NCBI GenBank assembly: GCA_022483465.1
Contig: JAKVNF010000003.1
Coordinates: forward strand, 694,501 to 758,500
Length of the DNA stretch: 64,000 bases
Origin: Lachnospiraceae bacterium
GTDB lineage: Bacteria > Bacillota > Clostridia > Lachnospirales > Lachnospiraceae
Direction of reading: 5' to 3'
This document shows, in pieces, positions 8,527 to 18,432 of this stretch; position 1 is the stretch's first letter, and every line of letters starts with the position of its first letter. Position numbers and translations under genes: made by a program. Below the pieces are notes generated by a model, which searched no databases, was not told the origin of the DNA, and saw only the letters and a program-made list of their open reading frames with translations.

Positions 8527-8946
8527 ATGCCAACATTTAACCAGCTCGTTAGAAAGGGACGCCAGGCTTCCACCAAGAAGTCCAAGGCACCCGCTCTGCA
8601 GGTAGGCTTCAACTCTCTCAAGAAGAAGCCCATCGACCAGTCCGCTCCCCAGAAGAGAGGCGTCTGCACCGCAGTGAAGACCGCTACCCCGAAGAAGCCG
8701 AACTCTGCACTCAGAAAGATCGCCAGAGTTAGACTCTCCAACGGTATGGAGGTGACTTCCTACATTCCCGGTGAGGGCCACAATCTTCAGGAGCACTCTG
8801 TCGTGATGATCCGTGGCGGCCGTGTGAAGGATCTTCCCGGTACCAGATACCACATCATCCGCGGCACCCTGGACACAGCAGGCGTTGCGAACCGCAAGAA
8901 GGCCCGCTCCAAGTACGGCGCGAAGAGACCGAAAGCTGCAAAGTAA
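8527..8946 (+). CDS. rpsL: 30S ribosomal protein S12
   Basis: 139 residues, the long Gram-positive form with about 13 extra residues near 27-40. S12 lies at the decoding centre and guards tRNA selection. The [11 protein letters not shown] loop (54-64) and the [10 protein letters not shown] and GGRVKDLPG loops are conserved. The two lysines hit in streptomycin resistance (Lys56 and Lys101 here) are wild type. The AAGGAGG at 8511 is well placed for the ATG. First gene of the str operon. Confidence 0.97.
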   Translation: MPTFNQLVRKGRQASTKKSKAPALQVGFNSLKKKPIDQSAPQKRGVCTAVKTATPKKPNSALRKIARVRLSNGMEVTSYIPGEGHNLQEHSVVMIRGGRVKDLPGTRYHIIRGTLDTAGVANRKKARSKYGAKRPKAAK

Positions 8947-9086
8947 TACTTTCTAATTTGAAATGAGTGTTGGATTCTATTTTCGTAGAAGTTTTGGTAC
9001 AAGACTTTACGCGTAAATAGAGACCGCATGGACACAGACAATTAGTGAGTACCGATGAATTATCATGTGATAAGGAGGGAAGTATC

Positions 9087-9557
9087 ATGCCGCGTAAAGG
9101 ACATGTACAGAAAAGAGATGTATTAGCAGATCCCTTATACAACAGCAAGGTCGTCACAAAGCTCGTCAACAGCATCATGCTGGACGGCAAGAAGGGCGTC
9201 GCGCAGAAGATTGTATACGGTGCATTTGCAAAGATTGAGGCCAAGGCCGGCAAGCCCGCACTCGAGGTGTTCGAGGGCGCGCTCAACAACATCATGCCGG
9301 TTCTGGAGGTCAAGGCAAGACGAATCGGCGGTGCTACCTACCAGGTCCCCATCGAGGTGAGACCTGAGAGAAGACAGGCACTGGCTCTTCGCTGGCTGAC
9401 CATGTTCTCCCGCAAGAGAGGCGAGAAGACCATGGAAGATAAGCTCGCAGGAGAGATCCTCGATGCTTATAACAACACAGGCGCATCCGTGAAGCGCAAG
9501 GAAGATATGCACAAGATGGCGGATGCAAACAGAGCATTCTCTCACTATCGTTTCTGA
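9087..9557 (+). CDS. rpsG: 30S ribosomal protein S7
   Basis: 156 residues from [14 protein letters not shown]7 nucleates assembly of the small-subunit head and contacts E-site tRNA. The ATG at 9087 is preceded by AAGGAGG and matches the family N-terminus; the frame extends upstream to 9045, but those 14 residues do not fit the family. A 140-base gap follows rpsL, longer than usual, with no strong hairpin seen. Conserved QVP(I/V)[15 protein letters not shown] block at about 92-112. Confidence 0.96.
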   Translation: MPRKGHVQKRDVLADPLYNSKVVTKLVNSIMLDGKKGVAQKIVYGAFAKIEAKAGKPALEVFEGALNNIMPVLEVKARRIGGATYQVPIEVRPERRQALALRWLTMFSRKRGEKTMEDKLAGEILDAYNNTGASVKRKEDMHKMADANRAFSHYRF

Positions 9558-9615
9558 TTGCTTCAGGAACGTGATACAAGATTGCTTGTTGTCCATTACT
9601 TAGGAGGAAATACCT

Positions 9616-11763
9616 GTGGCACAATCAGTAACGAGAGAATATCCCCTGGACAGAACCAGGAACATCGGTATTATGGCTCATATCGATGCAGGTAAGACCA
9701 CGCTGACGGAGCGTATCCTGTATTATACCGGTGTAAACTACAAGATTGGTGAGACCCACGACGGCACTGCAACCATGGACTACATGGAGCAGGAGCAGGA
9801 GAGAGGTATCACCATCACGTCCGCGGCAACGACCTGCCACTGGACGCTGGAGGACCATCACAAGAAGAAGGCCGGTGCTCTGGAGCATCGTATCAACATC
9901 ATCGATACCCCCGGCCACGTCGACTTCACCGTCGAGGTCGAGCGTTCCCTGCGCGTGCTGGATGGTGCAGTTGGTGTGTTCTCCGCAAAGGGCGGCGTTG
10001 AGCCCCAGTCTGAGAACGTCTGGCGTCAGGCTGATAAGTACAACGTCCCCCGTATGGCATTCGTCAACAAGATGGATGTGGTCGGCGCAAACTACTACGC
10101 CTGCGTGGATCAGATTCGCGACAGACTGGGCAAGAACCCGATCATGATCAACATCCCGATCGGCAAGGAAGATTCCTACATCGGCCTGATCGATCTGTTC
10201 GAGATGGATGCATACTACTATAAGAACGACGATGGCACTGACATCGAGATCACTTCCGTTCCGGATGACTTAAAGGATGACGCTCAGCTCTACCACGACC
10301 AGATGGTCGAGCAGATCTGCGAGCTGGACGATGCGCTCCTGGAGAAGTTCCTCGATGGCGGTGAGGAAGCCGTCACCATACCCGAGATGAAGGCAGCTCT
10401 TCGCAAGGCAACCTGCGAGGGCAGAGCGGTCCCGGTTGTCTGCGGATCCGCTTACAAGAACAAGGGCGTTCAGAAGTGCCTGGACGCTGTCATCGAGTAC
10501 ATGCCCTCTCCTCTGGATATCCCTCCGGTTCAGGGTACTGATCTGGATGGCAACCCGGAGACCCGTGAGTCCGATGACTCCGAGCCCTTCAGCGCGCTGG
10601 CATTCAAGATCATCTCCGATCCGTTCGTCGGAAAGCTCGCTTTCATGAGAGTCTACTCCGGCACCTGCAAGGCGGGCTCCTACGTGCTCAACTCCACGAA
10701 GGACAAGAAGGAGAGAGTTGGACGTCTCCTTCAGATGCACGCCAACAAGAGAAAGGAGATCGATGAGGTCTTCTCCGGAGATATCGCAGCAGCCGTCGGT
10801 CTCAAGGACACCGGCACCGGCGATACCCTCTGCGATGAGCAGCATCCGATCATCCTGGAGTCCATGGAGTTCCCGGATCCCGTCATCGAGCTCGCCATCG
10901 AGCCCAAGACCAAGGCCGGCCAGGACAAGCTGACCGATGCCCTGCAGAAGCTTTCCGAGGAGGATCCGACCTTCAAGGCACACACCAATTCCGAGACCGG
11001 CCAGACCATCATCGCCGGCATGGGCGAGCTGCATCTGGACATCATCGTCGACAGACTCCTTCGCGAGTTCCATGTCGAGGCAAATGTGGGTGCACCGCAG
11101 GTCGCTTACAAGGAGACCTTCACGAAGCCCGTCGACCAGGAGTACAAGTACGCAAAGCAGTCCGGCGGCCGTGGCCAGTATGGACACTGCAAAGTCAAGT
11201 TTGAGCCCATGGATCCCAACGGGGATACCGAGTACAAGTTTGACAATGAGGTTGTCGGCGGCAATATTCCGAAGGAGTACATTCAGCCCATCAGCGATGG
11301 TATCGAAGAGGCTATGAAGTCCGGCTCTCTCGGCGGGTATCCTGTGACCGGCATTCACGCAACGGTCTACGATGGATCCTATCACGAGGTCGACTCCTCC
11401 GAGATGGCATTCCACATCGCAGGAAGCCTCTGCTTCAAGGCCGCCATGGAGAAGGCTGCACCGACCCTGCTCGAGCCCATCATGAAGGTCGAGGTGACCA
11501 TGCCTGAGGAGTACATGGGCGATGTCATCGGCGACATCAACTCGAGACGCGGCCGTGTGACCGGCATGGAGGACATCCCGTCCGGCAAGCAGGTCAACGC
11601 CTTCGTTCCGCTGGCAGAGATGTTCGGCTACGCAACCGATCTTCGTTCCATGACCCAGGGCCGCGGCAACTACTCGATGTTCTTCGAGAGGTACGAGCCC
11701 GTGCCGAAGAACGTGGCGGAGAAGGTTCTCGATGAGAGAGCAAAGGAGACCGGAAAGCGCTGA
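9616..11763 (+). CDS. fusA: Elongation factor G
   Basis: 715 residues with GTG start and an AGGAGG at 9602. This GTPase drives ribosomal translocation and, with RRF, ribosome recycling. G1 AHIDAGKT (21-28), G3 DTPGHVDF and G4 NKMD are intact, followed by domains II-V with the domain IV tip GGRGQYGH. The C-terminus ends in a basic tail (RAKETGKR). Downstream lies a weak hairpin and then a separate promoter for tuf. Confidence 0.97.
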   Translation: MAQSVTREYPLDRTRNIGIMAHIDAGKTTLTERILYYTGVNYKIGETHDGTATMDYMEQEQERGITITSAATTCHWTLEDHHKKKAGALEHRINIIDTPGHVDFTVEVERSLRVLDGAVGVFSAKGGVEPQSENVWRQADKYNVPRMAFVNKMDVVGANYYACVDQIRDRLGKNPIMINIPIGKEDSYIGLIDLFEMDAYYYKNDDGTDIEITSVPDDLKDDAQLYHDQMVEQICELDDALLEKFLDGGEEAVTIPEMKAALRKATCEGRAVPVVCGSAYKNKGVQKCLDAVIEYMPSPLDIPPVQGTDLDGNPETRESDDSEPFSALAFKIISDPFVGKLAFMRVYSGTCKAGSYVLNSTKDKKERVGRLLQMHANKRKEIDEVFSGDIAAAVGLKDTGTGDTLCDEQHPIILESMEFPDPVIELAIEPKTKAGQDKLTDALQKLSEEDPTFKAHTNSETGQTIIAGMGELHLDIIVDRLLREFHVEANVGAPQVAYKETFTKPVDQEYKYAKQSGGRGQYGHCKVKFEPMDPNGDTEYKFDNEVVGGNIPKEYIQPISDGIEEAMKSGSLGGYPVTGIHATVYDGSYHEVDSSEMAFHIAGSLCFKAAMEKAAPTLLEPIMKVEVTMPEEYMGDVIGDINSRRGRVTGMEDIPSGKQVNAFVPLAEMFGYATDLRSMTQGRGNYSMFFERYEPVPKNVAEKVLDERAKETGKR

Positions 11764-11808
11764 GAAGCACTGTCCAGATCCCTGTAAATTTTACCAATAA
11801 TGTGTTTG

Positions 11809-11833
11809 TTTGCTGCCCTCCGCGGGCGGCAAA
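11809..11833 (+). terminator. Hairpin after fusA
   Basis: TTTGCTGCCC pairs with GGGCGGCAAA around TCCGC, 10 pairs with one G-U. No long T-run follows, so termination is probably partial and tuf may also be read from the rpsL promoter. Confidence 0.45.
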
Positions 11834-11837
11834 CTGC

Positions 11838-11866
11838 TTGATTTCAGTAGTATATTCAAGTATAAT
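11838..11866 (+). promoter_or_regulatory. tuf promoter
   Basis: TTGATT (11838-11843), 17-bp spacer, TATAAT (11861-11866). It gives tuf its own strong transcription in addition to operon read-through. Confidence 0.8.
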
Positions 11867-11995
11867 ATCTCTCAGTGACTGACGACCGTGACTGGCGCAT
11901 TAGCGTTTCACGATAATGTCAAGGCTGTGAAGCGGGGATGTTTCAGTCACTGGCAGATGTGTTCACATTAAAAATTCCAAGGAGGAATTAAAACA
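11867..11995 (+). promoter_or_regulatory. tuf 5' leader
   Basis: A leader of about 125 bases in which CAGTGACTG (11873-11881) can pair with CAGTCACTG (11944-11952), enclosing an inner region with the 11-mer GCTGTGAAGCG (11924-11934). The same 11-mer occurs in the S10 leader. It ends in AAGGAGG before the ATG. I cannot assign it to a known leader family. Confidence 0.45.
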
Positions 11996-13195
11996 ATGGC
12001 GAAAAAGCATTTCGACAGAACAAAGCCGCATGTAAACATCGGCACCATCGGTCACGTCGATCATGGTAAGACCACTCTGACCGCTGCCATCACCGCAGTG
12101 CTGTCTGAGAGACTTGGTGTGGATCCGGCCGTTCCGTTCGATCAGATCGACAAGGCTCCCGAAGAGAAGGCCCGTGGTATAACCATCAACTCTGCTCACA
12201 TCGAGTACGAGACTGCAAAGAGACACTACGCACACGTTGACTGCCCTGGCCACGCTGACTATGTCAAGAACATGATCACCGGCGCCGCTCAGATGGATGG
12301 CGCAATCCTCGTGGTTGCTGCTACCGATGGTGTTATGGCTCAGACCCGTGAGCACGTTCTGCTTGCAAAGCAGGTCGGCGTGCCGAAGATCGTCGTCTTC
12401 CTCAACAAGTGCGATATGATGGACGATCCCGAGCTCATCGAGCTGACTGAGATGGACATCAGAGATCTCCTGAATGAGTATGGCTATCCGGGAGATGACA
12501 CTCCGATCATCAAGGGCTCCGCTCTGAAGGCTCTTGAGAATCCGGGAGAGAAGAACCAGTGGACGGATGCCATCATGGAGCTGATGGACACTGTCGATAC
12601 CTACATTCCGGATCCGGTTCGTGATAACGACAAGCCGTTCCTGATGCCCATCGAGGATGTCTTCACCATCTCCGGTCGTGGTACCGTTGCTACTGGCCGT
12701 GTCGAGCGTGGTATGCTGAAGCTCAACGATCCCGTTGAGATCGTCGGCATCAAGGACGATACTCTTACCTCCGTCGCTACCGGTATCGAGATGTTCCGCA
12801 AGACCCTCGACTATGCCGAGGCTGGTGATAACATCGGTGTTCTTCTCCGTGGTATCAACAGAACCGACATCGAGAGAGGCCAGGTTGTCGCAAAGCCCGG
12901 CACTGTGACCTGCCACAAGAAGTTCACCGCTCAGGTCTACGTTCTGACCAAGGATGAGGGTGGCCGTCACACTCCTTTCTTCAACAACTATCGTCCTCAG
13001 TTCTATTTCAGAACCACGGATGTGACTGGTGTCATCACCCTTCCTGAGGGAACCGAGATGTGCATGCCCGGCGATCACGTCGAGATGACCATCGAGCTGA
13101 TTCACCCCATCGGAATGGAGGAGGGACTTACCTTCGCTATTCGTGAGGGCGGCAGAACCGTCGGCTCCGGCCGTGTTGTCTCCATCCTTGACTAA
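11996..13195 (+). CDS. tuf: Elongation factor Tu
   Basis: 399 residues. It delivers aminoacyl-tRNA to the ribosome as a GTP complex. GHVDHGKT (19-26), DCPGHADY and NKCD motifs are intact, with domains II and III complete to [16 protein letters not shown] at 11981 fits the ATG. Only one tuf copy lies in the window. It is followed by a strong terminator. Confidence 0.97.
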   Translation: MAKKHFDRTKPHVNIGTIGHVDHGKTTLTAAITAVLSERLGVDPAVPFDQIDKAPEEKARGITINSAHIEYETAKRHYAHVDCPGHADYVKNMITGAAQMDGAILVVAATDGVMAQTREHVLLAKQVGVPKIVVFLNKCDMMDDPELIELTEMDIRDLLNEYGYPGDDTPIIKGSALKALENPGEKNQWTDAIMELMDTVDTYIPDPVRDNDKPFLMPIEDVFTISGRGTVATGRVERGMLKLNDPVEIVGIKDDTLTSVATGIEMFRKTLDYAEAGDNIGVLLRGINRTDIERGQVVAKPGTVTCHKKFTAQVYVLTKDEGGRHTPFFNNYRPQFYFRTTDVTGVITLPEGTEMCMPGDHVEMTIELIHPIGMEEGLTFAIREGGRTVGSGRVVSILD

Positions 13196-13223
13196 TGGAA
13201 CAAATCGGTAACTGAGATTTGAG

Positions 13224-13261
13224 ATGCCCCGTCGGCAGCAATGCCGGCGGGGTATTTTTTG
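13224..13261 (+). terminator. str operon terminator after tuf
   Basis: CCCCGTCGGC pairs with GCCGGCGGGG (one G-U) around AGCAAT, extended by AT/AT pairs and followed by a T-run. Confidence 0.85.
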
Positions 13262-13264
13262 CAC

Positions 13265-13615
13265 CTTTCTTTTTACAGATATTTTACGATTCCTGCGCGA
13301 TTTTGAACCAAATCGCGCGAGCGCGATGCTCCATCAAAGTTATCCCTAAAGCTCACAGCTTTCTCTGTTGGGGATACCATGACAAACTTCAGCATAGACA
13401 AAAGAGGAAGAAATGATCTTGTCATCTCTTCCTCTTTTCTGTATTCTACAAAAAAAATAACCCACAGATGACCTTGATTGGCGTCGAGCGTTCATCCATG
13501 GGGCTCTCATAAGCAAGGTGAGTTTATCAAGTCCCTTGCAAATCTGCAAGCCCCATCTTTGTCGGCCGGCCAATCATGAGTTTCATCCCCATACCATCAT
13601 TGCCGGAACGATTTC
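13265..13615. other. Non-coding stretch between tuf and the IS91-like unit
   Basis: No gene seen. It contains a GC-rich palindrome (GCGCGATTT at 13295-13303 with AAATCGCGC at 13310-13318), a bidirectional terminator (13400-13440) and probably the unresolved left end of the IS91-like element. Confidence 0.5.
13400..13440. terminator. Bidirectional terminator
   Basis: AAAAGAGGAAGA (13400-13411) pairs perfectly with TCTTCCTCTTTT (13427-13438). A and T runs on either side suit both strands. Confidence 0.65.
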
Positions 13616-14536
13616 ATGAGATACCTTGATTCCCCGAAATTCAAAACCGAACTGTCCAGGCTGGAAGTATTTCTGTCCCTGATCGACTACCGCGAGTCTA
13701 CCATTCAGGGCTATCTGCAGACCGTCTTCGAGTGCTGTGAATGGCTTGAGAGAACCTATCATGTTTCCCTCGATGATGCTGATCTTGAACAGCTTCAGAG
13801 TTTTCTCGTTTATCTCCATAAGCCCATAAGCAAAGGCGGGAGAGAGCTCAAGCCCAGATCTGTCAACGTCTACAACGTCAGCATCCGGCGTTATCGTGCT
13901 TCCGTTGCGCATGCTCCCATCCCTCTGGAAAACCTTCCGCTGATGAAGGTGGATCATACCCTCCCGAAGGTACCGACGCGTCAGGAAGTGCAGAAGCTGA
14001 TTATGGGGACGAAAGATCCGAGAAACCGCCTGATTCTCGCCCTCGGCTTTGGCTGTGCGCTCCGTCTGAATGAAGTCCTGTCTCTGCGCTTCGGTGATAT
14101 CTCCATCAAAAGAATGCAGATCACAATTCGTGCGGAAGTCAGCAAGAACCGAAATGAAGGGAAGGTCGAACTTCCAAAAGATCTCGCGCGGATGCTCTAC
14201 TTCTACTTCAAAAGATTCCGTCGGGATGCCGGAGAGGGGGACTACCTTTTTCCCGGCAGAGATGCCGCACATCATCTGTCTGACGGAGCAGTGCAGCGCT
14301 TCTTTCAGAAGCGCCTGAAAGAACTCGGATGGGAAAACCGCGGATATCATTTCCATTCCCTCCGACACGCCCATGCGCTTTTCTACTATCAGGGCGGCGC
14401 TGATCTCTTTCAGGTACAGGTCAGACTTCGGCACCGCTCCATTGCTTCCACGATGATCTACGTACAGCTGGATGGTCAGCTTCAGGAGAGAAAAAACGTT
14501 GCAAACCCCTTCGACGGAAACGGCTTCGCGCTCTGA
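13616..14536 (+). CDS. Tyrosine recombinase/integrase of the IS91-like unit
   Basis: 306 residues. The N-terminal SAM-like core-binding domain spans about 15-110; the catalytic domain follows with Arg in ALRLNEVLSLR, the HxxR pair in HSLRHAHA, Arg/His in LRHRS and the nucleophile Tyr in STMIYVQ. It breaks and rejoins DNA through a phosphotyrosine. Pairing of such a recombinase with an IS91-type transposase is a known arrangement. The ATG at 13616 has no strong Shine-Dalgarno. The 3' end overlaps the next frame. Confidence 0.85.
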   Translation: MRYLDSPKFKTELSRLEVFLSLIDYRESTIQGYLQTVFECCEWLERTYHVSLDDADLEQLQSFLVYLHKPISKGGRELKPRSVNVYNVSIRRYRASVAHAPIPLENLPLMKVDHTLPKVPTRQEVQKLIMGTKDPRNRLILALGFGCALRLNEVLSLRFGDISIKRMQITIRAEVSKNRNEGKVELPKDLARMLYFYFKRFRRDAGEGDYLFPGRDAAHHLSDGAVQRFFQKRLKELGWENRGYHFHSLRHAHALFYYQGGADLFQVQVRLRHRSIASTMIYVQLDGQLQERKNVANPFDGNGFAL

Positions 14537-15956
14537 AAAAACAAAAAAGATGGTACCCTCGAGCCGGCCAGGCAGAACCTTCCGCCTTCCTGACAGTCAG
14601 ACTGCGATCAGAGTCCGCAGATGCATTACCGGCTTCAGACAGGAAAAAGAGCCTTCAAGATATCGAATCCGCCAGATCTTCCGGAGATTTCTCCCAGACT
14701 ATCTGGCAAAGCACGGAAAGGAAATGCCGCCCGAAAAGGTGAAGATTCTCCGTCTCATGGCACAATGCGGCACGGGAGATCTGGGTTATATTGTCTCCAT
14801 CTGCCCTGACTGCGGAGAAATTTCGTTTACACCGAGATCCTGCGGCAACTCGAACTGCCCCTGCTGTGGCTTTTTTCGCCGTGAAAAGTGGATCGCTGAG
14901 CGCAGGTCCGAAGTCATTCACGGGATGTCCTACCATCATCTTGTGTTCACGGTTCCCCACGATCTGAATGAGTTGATCTACAACAATCAGAAGGCTCTGC
15001 TGGATCTTCTGTTTCATTCCGCGCAGGATGCCCTTCTGGAGCTCTGCCTTGAAAGGCACAACATTAAGCCCGGAATCATCATGGTGCTCCACACTTTTGG
15101 GAGCAGTATGACGCTCCACTACCACCTGCACGTGCTGATCTCCGCAGGCGGACTGACACCGGATGACGCCTCCTTTAAGAAGATCAGGGGCTTCTTCCTC
15201 CCTGTCCAGAAGATATCCGGACGATACCGGAAGCACTTCATGAGAGGACTCAAGCGGCTCTACAGAAAGGGAAAACTATCCTTCAATGGCTCTGCCGCAC
15301 CTTATGAGAGTGAGGAGTCATTCCAGAATTTATGCGACGAGTGCTACAAGTGCCTTTGGAATGTCAACCTCAAGAGGTATGGCTCTTATTCTGAAGAAGA
15401 CAGAGAACGGGATCCGTCACTTCCGGATGTGGAGGATGTCATAGGTTATTTTGGGCGGTACGCCGACAGAACGGCAATCACATCCTCCCGGATCAGGGAC
15501 GTCTCGGACAGCGGTATCACGTTTGAGTACAAGGACTATCATACCGATGGCTCGTATGACAAGAAGGACATGGTACTCACGCCGGAAGAATTCATCCGAC
15601 GGTTTTCACTTCACATCCTTCCGAAGGGAGTACGCAAGATCCGGATGGCAGGGTATCTTGCCGGGAATGTCCGTAAAAAGAAGCTTGCAAGGATCCACGA
15701 AATTCTGGGTGATGAATATGTACCGAGTCTGATTCGCGGAATGAAAAGCTGTGAGGTCATGAAGGCCCTTTTTGATAAGGATCCGGCCCGCTGCCCCAAC
15801 TGTGGGGCACAGATGCATGCCTTCCTCTTCAGCATGGATAAGACAGCGATCTATCTCAGGGCAATGGGGAAGGTTGAAGGAAGCAGCTATATCGAAATAC
15901 CCCGGTATTGCCGGGGACCGGATGGAATGTTGGATGTCTCCCATCCGCGCTTTTAA
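14472..15956 (+). CDS. IS91 family (HUH) transposase
   Basis: Up to 494 residues. A zinc-binding N-terminal block (CPDC, SCGNSNCPCCG) is followed by the HUH metal site in LHYHLHVLISAGGL and a catalytic Tyr in YFGRYADRTAI. A third zinc-type CPNCG lies near the C-terminus. It nicks one strand and drives rolling-circle transposition. The start is uncertain: ATG 14472 overlaps the recombinase gene by 65 bases, and ATG 14550, 13 bases after that gene's stop, gives 468 residues and a more family-like N-terminus. Confidence 0.85.
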   Translation: MVSFRREKTLQTPSTETASRSEKTKKMVPSSRPGRTFRLPDSQTAIRVRRCITGFRQEKEPSRYRIRQIFRRFLPDYLAKHGKEMPPEKVKILRLMAQCGTGDLGYIVSICPDCGEISFTPRSCGNSNCPCCGFFRREKWIAERRSEVIHGMSYHHLVFTVPHDLNELIYNNQKALLDLLFHSAQDALLELCLERHNIKPGIIMVLHTFGSSMTLHYHLHVLISAGGLTPDDASFKKIRGFFLPVQKISGRYRKHFMRGLKRLYRKGKLSFNGSAAPYESEESFQNLCDECYKCLWNVNLKRYGSYSEEDRERDPSLPDVEDVIGYFGRYADRTAITSSRIRDVSDSGITFEYKDYHTDGSYDKKDMVLTPEEFIRRFSLHILPKGVRKIRMAGYLAGNVRKKKLARIHEILGDEYVPSLIRGMKSCEVMKALFDKDPARCPNCGAQMHAFLFSMDKTAIYLRAMGKVEGSSYIEIPRYCRGPDGMLDVSHPRF

Positions 15957-16146
15957 TAAAGATTCTTTTCAGGTCATCTGCCCGGATGGCCTATTTCTCA
16001 TGTCACAACGTCTGTAAATCCCACCCGGTCAACGGTTCAGAAGAAGAAAGATGGGTTTCTGAGCCAGGGTATTCAAGCCAAGTCGGATGCTAAAAATTCC
16101 TAACTATTCCCATAGTCTACGCTGAGAGCGATTCGGTTCAAAACAA

Positions 16147-16189
16147 AGGATAGTTGCCGGCCCCCTACGGGAACCGGCAACTATCCTTC
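16147..16189. terminator. Long perfect hairpin
   Basis: AAGGATAGTTGCCGG pairs with CCGGCAACTATCCTT, 15 perfect pairs around a 13-base loop. No long T-run follows on the plus strand. It may be a terminator or the structured right end of the IS91-like element. Confidence 0.5.
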
Positions 16190-16217
16190 ACAATTTGTCC
16201 GACCTTTTCGGTATAAT
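16188..16217 (+). promoter_or_regulatory. Promoter of the 61-residue membrane protein
   Basis: TTCACA (16188-16193), 18-bp spacer, TATAAT (16212-16217), followed by GAAAGGAGGAGC and the ATG at 16244. Confidence 0.65.
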
Positions 16218-16243
16218 CGAATTGAGAAAGGAGGAGCTGTGAA

Positions 16244-16429
16244 ATGAGACGCATTCTATATCCCGTCGCCGCCATCTGGCTGATCGCCGCGGCCGCCCTG
16301 TACGCCGTGGGCGCCCTCTCCGAGCGTGCCACTCCTCTCCCGGAGGAGGAGACTTACGAGGAAGTCAACCGGGACACCGCCTCCCTGGAGATCTCCACCC
16401 TCGAGAACAGCTGGGAGCTGTCCCGCTAG
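16244..16429 (+). CDS. Small membrane protein of unknown function (61 aa)
   Basis: I do not recognise a family. MRR is followed by a single hydrophobic span (about residues 4-24, LYPVAAIWLIAAAALYAVGA) and an acidic tail (PEEETYEEVNRD). It has a good promoter, a strong AAAGGAGGAG site and its own terminator, so it is very probably a real gene. The topology is most likely a short cytoplasmic N-terminus and an acidic outside tail. Confidence 0.7.
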   Translation: MRRILYPVAAIWLIAAAALYAVGALSERATPLPEEETYEEVNRDTASLEISTLENSWELSR

Positions 16430-16453
16430 CATCCACCATGATTTTGACCAGAT

Positions 16454-16486
16454 CTCCCTGCCCTGCGGCAGGGGGTCTTTTGTTCT
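16454..16486 (+). terminator. Terminator of the small membrane protein gene
   Basis: CCCTGCC (16456-16462) pairs with GGCAGGG (16467-16473), followed by GGTCTTTTGTT. Confidence 0.7.
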
Positions 16487-16642
16487 GTTTGACGATTCCG
16501 AACTGTTTTCGGGAAGTGCAGGTTTTCACTTTGCACATTCTTAACATCAATGCTATAATGTTTATTTATGGAAAGATGATATTTGTTATGGGAGTTTCCG
16601 CGCCGAAAAAGCCGGCCGCGGGACCAAGGGGAATGTGATCTT

Positions 16643-17848
16643 ATGGAAGAAAGCGGAAAGACAACACTGCATATCACCATGTTTGGCGGCTTTTCGATCC
16701 AGTACGGAGACCGGGAGATTGTGCTGGGGCGCAACACGACGGCAAAGTTCGTGCAGCTCCTGCAGCTGGTCTGGCTGTACGGCGACCGGGGCCTCTCCAA
16801 GTCGCAGATTGTCCGGGAGCTCTACGACGTGGACGACCTGTCGAATCCCAACAACAGCTTCAACAACCTGCTGTTCCAGACCCGGCGCCAGATGGTGGCG
16901 GCGGGCCTGCCCAAGGAGGATTATGTCGTCCGCCGCAACAAGCTCTATCTGCCCGACCCGGAGGTGCCGCTGGACATCGACACCCAGTGCTTTGAGCGGC
17001 TGATCGGACAGGCGCAGGCCGCCGAGGACCCGAAGGAGAAGAACGACTACTACTCAAAAGCCCTGGAGATCTACCGCGGAGAACTCCTGCCCGAGTCCGC
17101 CACCCAGTCCTGGGTGGTGACCGAGAGCATCCGGATGCAGAAGCTCTTTGCCGAGGCTGTCCGCTACGCCGGCGCATACGCCAAGAAGGCCAAGGAATAC
17201 GACACGATGTTCCACATCTACGAGAAGGCGGCCCGGATCTACCCGGACGACGACTGGCAGGCGGACCAGATCGACGCGTTGATCTGCAAGGAAGAGTACC
17301 AGCAGGCCTATCAGCTCTACGACCAGACCGTAAAGCTCTACTCCGAGGAAATGGGACTGCCGCCGTCAGACCAGATGCTGGAGAACTACCGGAAGATGAG
17401 CCAGAAGCTCACCAACCAGGAGAGCCGCATCGGCGAGATTCAGTCCTCCCTGCAGGAGGACCCCTACACCGGCGCCTACTTCACCACGCTCCCGGGCTTC
17501 ATCGACACCTACCGGGTGCTGGAGCGGAACATGGAGCGGCTGGGCTACTCGGTCTTCCTGCTTCTGTGCAACCTGGTGGACTACGAGGGCAAGCCGTTCG
17601 TGAACCGGGAGAAGCTGGAGGCAAGGTCCCAGACCCTGCGCCAGTGTATCAGCAGCTCCCTGCGGCGTGGCGACATCTTCACCCGCTACAGCGCCAGCCA
17701 GTACCTGATCCTGCTCGTGGGAAGCGACCGGGAGGGCTGTGATGTGGTGGCAAACCGCATCTCCAAGAAGCTCTACTCCATGGAGGGCACCAAGGCGGGC
17801 GTGCGCTACAGCAATGTCTCCCTGGCGGATCTCTCCAACATCAAGTGA
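16643..17848 (+). CDS. BTAD/SARP-like transcriptional regulator with degenerate GGDEF-like domain
   Basis: 401 residues from the ATG at 16643 (AAGGGG upstream); the frame extends to 16583 without family-like sequence. Residues 8-95 form an OmpR-like winged helix (FGGFSIQYGDREI, then SQIVRELY). About 110-255 is the helical BTAD/TPR region typical of AfsR/SARP proteins. About 275-400 resembles a GGDEF fold (DPYTGAY at its start and RRGDIFTRYSASQYLILL where the signature should be), but the catalytic GGDEF residues are missing. It is probably a DNA-binding regulator with a non-catalytic sensor. It heads an operon with the next three genes. Confidence 0.7.
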   Translation: MEESGKTTLHITMFGGFSIQYGDREIVLGRNTTAKFVQLLQLVWLYGDRGLSKSQIVRELYDVDDLSNPNNSFNNLLFQTRRQMVAAGLPKEDYVVRRNKLYLPDPEVPLDIDTQCFERLIGQAQAAEDPKEKNDYYSKALEIYRGELLPESATQSWVVTESIRMQKLFAEAVRYAGAYAKKAKEYDTMFHIYEKAARIYPDDDWQADQIDALICKEEYQQAYQLYDQTVKLYSEEMGLPPSDQMLENYRKMSQKLTNQESRIGEIQSSLQEDPYTGAYFTTLPGFIDTYRVLERNMERLGYSVFLLLCNLVDYEGKPFVNREKLEARSQTLRQCISSSLRRGDIFTRYSASQYLILLVGSDREGCDVVANRISKKLYSMEGTKAGVRYSNVSLADLSNIK

Positions 17849-17934
17849 CACATCAGTGGGAGAGCACGAAGGCAGAAGCAGGAAGGCGCCTGGCAGGGGC
17901 AGAACTGCCCCGGGGCCGGGCATGGGAAGGATGT

Positions 17935-18432
17935 ATGGATAAATTGTATGGTCCCAACCTCCTGGTGGTCGGCATCGATCAGATCGATCGGGTCGACTAC
18001 AGTGGGCGGCTTTGGAACGGATATCAGAAGGAACCGGTGGCCTTCCAGAACTCGATGGAACTGATGCGGGAGATGGAGGCATTCTTTGACGAGATTAACT
18101 TTCCACAGAGCGCAATGCGCATCCGCTCCTTTCAGAAGGAGCAGCGCAGCGCCAGGTGGGCTGGAAAAGCGGAGGACAGAAAACCCGACATGAGTGAATT
18201 GGAGAAGAACAAGGGCGAGAAGGGGACATTCATCGTGCAGGTCATGTATCGGCAAAACGCCACGTGGCAGGGCCAGGTGATCTGGGCGGAGCAGAACAAG
18301 AAGGCCTACTTCCGCAGTGCCATGGAGCTGCTGAAGCTGATGGACAGCGCACTGGAGCGCGGCACCATCGAGCAGGGAGAGAACATTCCCGCGCCCACCC
18401 CGGTGGAGGGGACAAAGGGGCACGAGGCGTGA
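17935..18432 (+). CDS. Conserved-looking protein of unknown function
   Basis: 165 residues from MDKLYGPN at 17935 (GGGAAGG upstream); the frame runs back to 17845, overlapping the previous stop, but that part looks like leader sequence. I see no known motif or membrane span. It has a compact N-terminal part (VVGIDQIDRVDYSGRLWN), a charged middle and a C-terminal block containing VMYRQNATWQGQVIW. It overlaps maf by 4 bases and so is translationally coupled. As a partner of the BTAD regulator it may be its effector. Confidence 0.6.
   Translation: MDKLYGPNLLVVGIDQIDRVDYSGRLWNGYQKEPVAFQNSMELMREMEAFFDEINFPQSAMRIRSFQKEQRSARWAGKAEDRKPDMSELEKNKGEKGTFIVQVMYRQNATWQGQVIWAEQNKKAYFRSAMELLKLMDSALERGTIEQGENIPAPTPVEGTKGHEA

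Larger units (their letters stand above)
13500..16020 (+). mobile_element. IS91-like element with tyrosine recombinase (borders approximate)
   Basis: A tyrosine recombinase gene overlaps a single-strand HUH transposase gene of the IS91 type. IS91 elements move by rolling-circle replication and lack terminal inverted repeats, so I cannot fix the borders by eye; the coordinates are approximate. It lies cleanly between the tuf terminator and the next transcription unit. Confidence 0.6.

Noticed and set aside
10270-11415. 381-codon minus-strand frame opposite fusA
   Set aside because: Antisense shadow with no recognisable protein pattern.
11963-13264. 433-codon minus-strand frame opposite tuf
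   Set aside because: Antisense shadow of a highly biased essential gene; no family-like sequence or ribosome binding site.
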